NCBI GenBank assembly: GCA_017523725.1
Contig: JAFWVY010000038.1
Location: 1 to 64,000, forward strand
Direction: 5' to 3'
Source: Bacteroidales bacterium
GTDB taxonomy: Bacteria; Bacteroidota; Bacteroidia; Bacteroidales; UBA4181
DNA length: 64,000 nt
Part shown: positions 62,955 through 64,000 of the stretch, piece after piece
How the letters are laid out: each line of letters starts with the position of its first letter
Numbering within the stretch: position 1 is the first letter of the stretch
Translations under genes and position numbers: made by a program
Notes under the pieces: model-generated
Told to the model about the DNA's origin: nothing
What the model saw: the letters and a program-made list of their open reading frames with translations, nothing else
The model's database searches: none

Positions 62955-64000
62955 TTAACGATACAGTCTATTATTTTCTGGACATCCCCTTCGCTCAAGG
63001 CGTGGTGCATCGGCAAACAGATAACCTCATCGGCAATACGGGTGGCCACCGGCAGGTTCTCTGGATTCGCCGAATCCAGCCCCCTGTATGTGGAAAAAGT
63101 ACTGATGAGCGGATAAAAATACCTTCTTCCCCAAACGCCCTGTTCCCGCATCTTGAAATAGAGTTCGTCGCGTGTCATGCCATAGGCTTTGGCATCGACG
63201 AAAATCGGGAAGTAACTGTAATTGTGCCGGACACCGGGCATGTCATCAAAGAAACGGATACCGGATATGCCACGCAGAGCCTCCCGGTAACGGATGGCCA
63301 CCTGGTGACGGGCTTCGATGGAAGCATCAACCAGCCTGAGATTGAGCAGACCGTAGGCGGCCCGGACTTCATCCATCTTGCTGTTGATACCGGGTGCCAC
63401 CACTTCCGTCTCTCCTGCAAACCCGAAGTTTTTGAGGTAGTCGATGCGCTGCTTGGTTTCGGCATCTTTCATAACCAGGGCACCGCCTTCGAGGGTGTTG
63501 TAAACCTTTGTGGCATGAAAACTCAAAGTGGACATATCGCCCTGATTCAGGACAGAGTCGCCGTTGACCTTTACGCCGAAAGCATGCGCCGCATCGTATA
63601 TCACCTTCAGGCCGTATTTGTCGGCAATGGCTTGGATACGGGCTGTATCGCAGGGTTTGCCATAGCAATGCACCGGCATGATGGCCGTCGTCTTGGGTGT
63701 GATGGCCGCCTCGATCTTGTCGGGATCTATGCCACAGGTGGATTCCTCTATATCCACAAACACGGGCTTGCAGCCGTTCCACCAGATGCTGTGGGTAGTG
63801 GCCACGAAACTGTATGGTGTGGTGATCACTTCCCCCGTAATGCGCAAGGCCTGCAATGCGGTCAAAAGGGGCAAGGTGCCGTTGGTGAACAGGCTGATGA
63901 AAGGTACACCGAGATATTCTGCCAGTGCCTTCTCAAGTTGCCGGTGGAACTGGCCGTTGTTGGTCACCCACTTGCTGGCCCAGATCTGTTCCAACATGGC
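62951..64000 (-). CDS. DegT/DnrJ/EryC1/StrS aminotransferase, 5' end outside the window
   Basis: This PLP enzyme of nucleotide-sugar metabolism is cut by the right edge: the frame is still open at 64000 and relatives have about 15-20 more N-terminal residues. Visible marks are TNGTLPLLTALQAL, ITTPYSFVATTHS, DAAHAFGV and the PLP Lys in SFHATKVYNTLEGGA (164 from the first visible Met), then FGFAGETEVVAPGINSKMDE. It probably makes an amino-dideoxy nucleotide sugar. Composition returns to the GC-rich level here. Confidence 0.95.
   Translation of the reverse strand, partial: AMLEQIWASKWVTNNGQFHRQLEKALAEYLGVPFISLFTNGTLPLLTALQALRITGEVITTPYSFVATTHSIWWNGCKPVFVDIEESTCGIDPDKIEAAITPKTTAIMPVHCYGKPCDTARIQAIADKYGLKVIYDAAHAFGVKVNGDSVLNQGDMSTLSFHATKVYNTLEGGALVMKDAETKQRIDYLKNFGFAGETEVVAPGINSKMDEVRAAYGLLNLRLVDASIEARHQVAIRYREALRGISGIRFFDDMPGVRHNYSYFPIFVDAKAYGMTRDELYFKMREQGVWGRRYFYPLISTFSTYRGLDSANPENLPVATRIADEVICLPMHHALSEGDVQKIIDCIVK

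Noticed and set aside
50181..64000. A phosphonate (CMP-aminoethylphosphonate) pathway as the source of the LicD substrate
   Set aside because: No phosphoenolpyruvate mutase, phosphonopyruvate decarboxylase or PntC-like fusion is visible, so a phosphate ester is more likely than a phosphonate.
1..64000. tRNA, rRNA, insertion sequences, integrases or prophage genes
   Set aside because: I looked for transposase and integrase motifs and T-loop-like sequence in the gaps and found nothing convincing; a covariance-model scan would be decisive.

Overview
The window looks like a chromosomal stretch of a high-GC member of the Bacteroidales; a Rikenellaceae/Alistipes-like gut organism is plausible, but the genus cannot be fixed from this sequence. 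The evidence is repeated TAnnTTTG-type -7 promoter boxes (the Bacteroidetes consensus), the family content (GH3, GH43, FadL-like porin, Wza/Wzc-type exporter, pta-ackA, NADP-type glutamate dehydrogenase) and GC-rich coding sequence (one sampled 60-base line in ackA has 36 G/C). I saw no tRNA, rRNA, insertion sequence, prophage or CRISPR array. No gene-free stretch exceeds 300 bases; the longest is positions 1-231.

Positions 1-21.2 kb hold mostly housekeeping and secreted-enzyme genes in short units: an esterase-like hydrolase, a GH3 beta-glucosidase, a small protein resembling the N-terminal domain of HNH/ScoMcrA-type endonucleases, a lipoprotein, an SGNH hydrolase, a YhcH/YiaL-family protein, a truncated NadE-like amidase domain that lacks its catalytic Cys, a MarR regulator with a clear operator and its FadL-like partner, aroE and a DedA protein, a GH43-S41-gdhA run, rlmN with a glycosyltransferase, prfA, and pta-ackA.

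From 21.2 kb to the right edge all genes lie on the minus strand and form one very large surface-polysaccharide locus, read from right to left. It holds 16 glycosyltransferase genes (four GT4-like, nine GT2, two GT14, one GT32-like), six acyltransferase-3 membrane proteins, an MBOAT/SGNH acylation pair, a candidate Wzy polymerase, UDP-galactopyranose mutase with a likely galactofuranosyltransferase, and at the transcriptional end an outer-membrane protein, a Wza-like export lipoprotein and a Wzc-like tyrosine autokinase. No Wzx flippase or initiating sugar-phosphate transferase is visible; they may lie beyond 64 kb.

The most unusual part is 50-64 kb. It holds three LicD phosphotransferases, an IspD/TarI-like cytidylyltransferase beside an NAD-epimerase, a cytidylyltransferase fused to a Gfo/Idh/MocA-like oxidoreductase whose hallmark Lys is replaced, an ATP-grasp protein fused to a HAD domain, two PLP aminotransferases and a GNAT acetyltransferase. 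Together these suggest synthesis of one or two unusual CDP-activated (possibly amino-) alcohols that LicD proteins attach to the glycan as phosphodiesters. Most of 53.9-62.9 kb is visibly AT-rich (one sampled 60-base line has 19 G/C), which fits separate acquisition.
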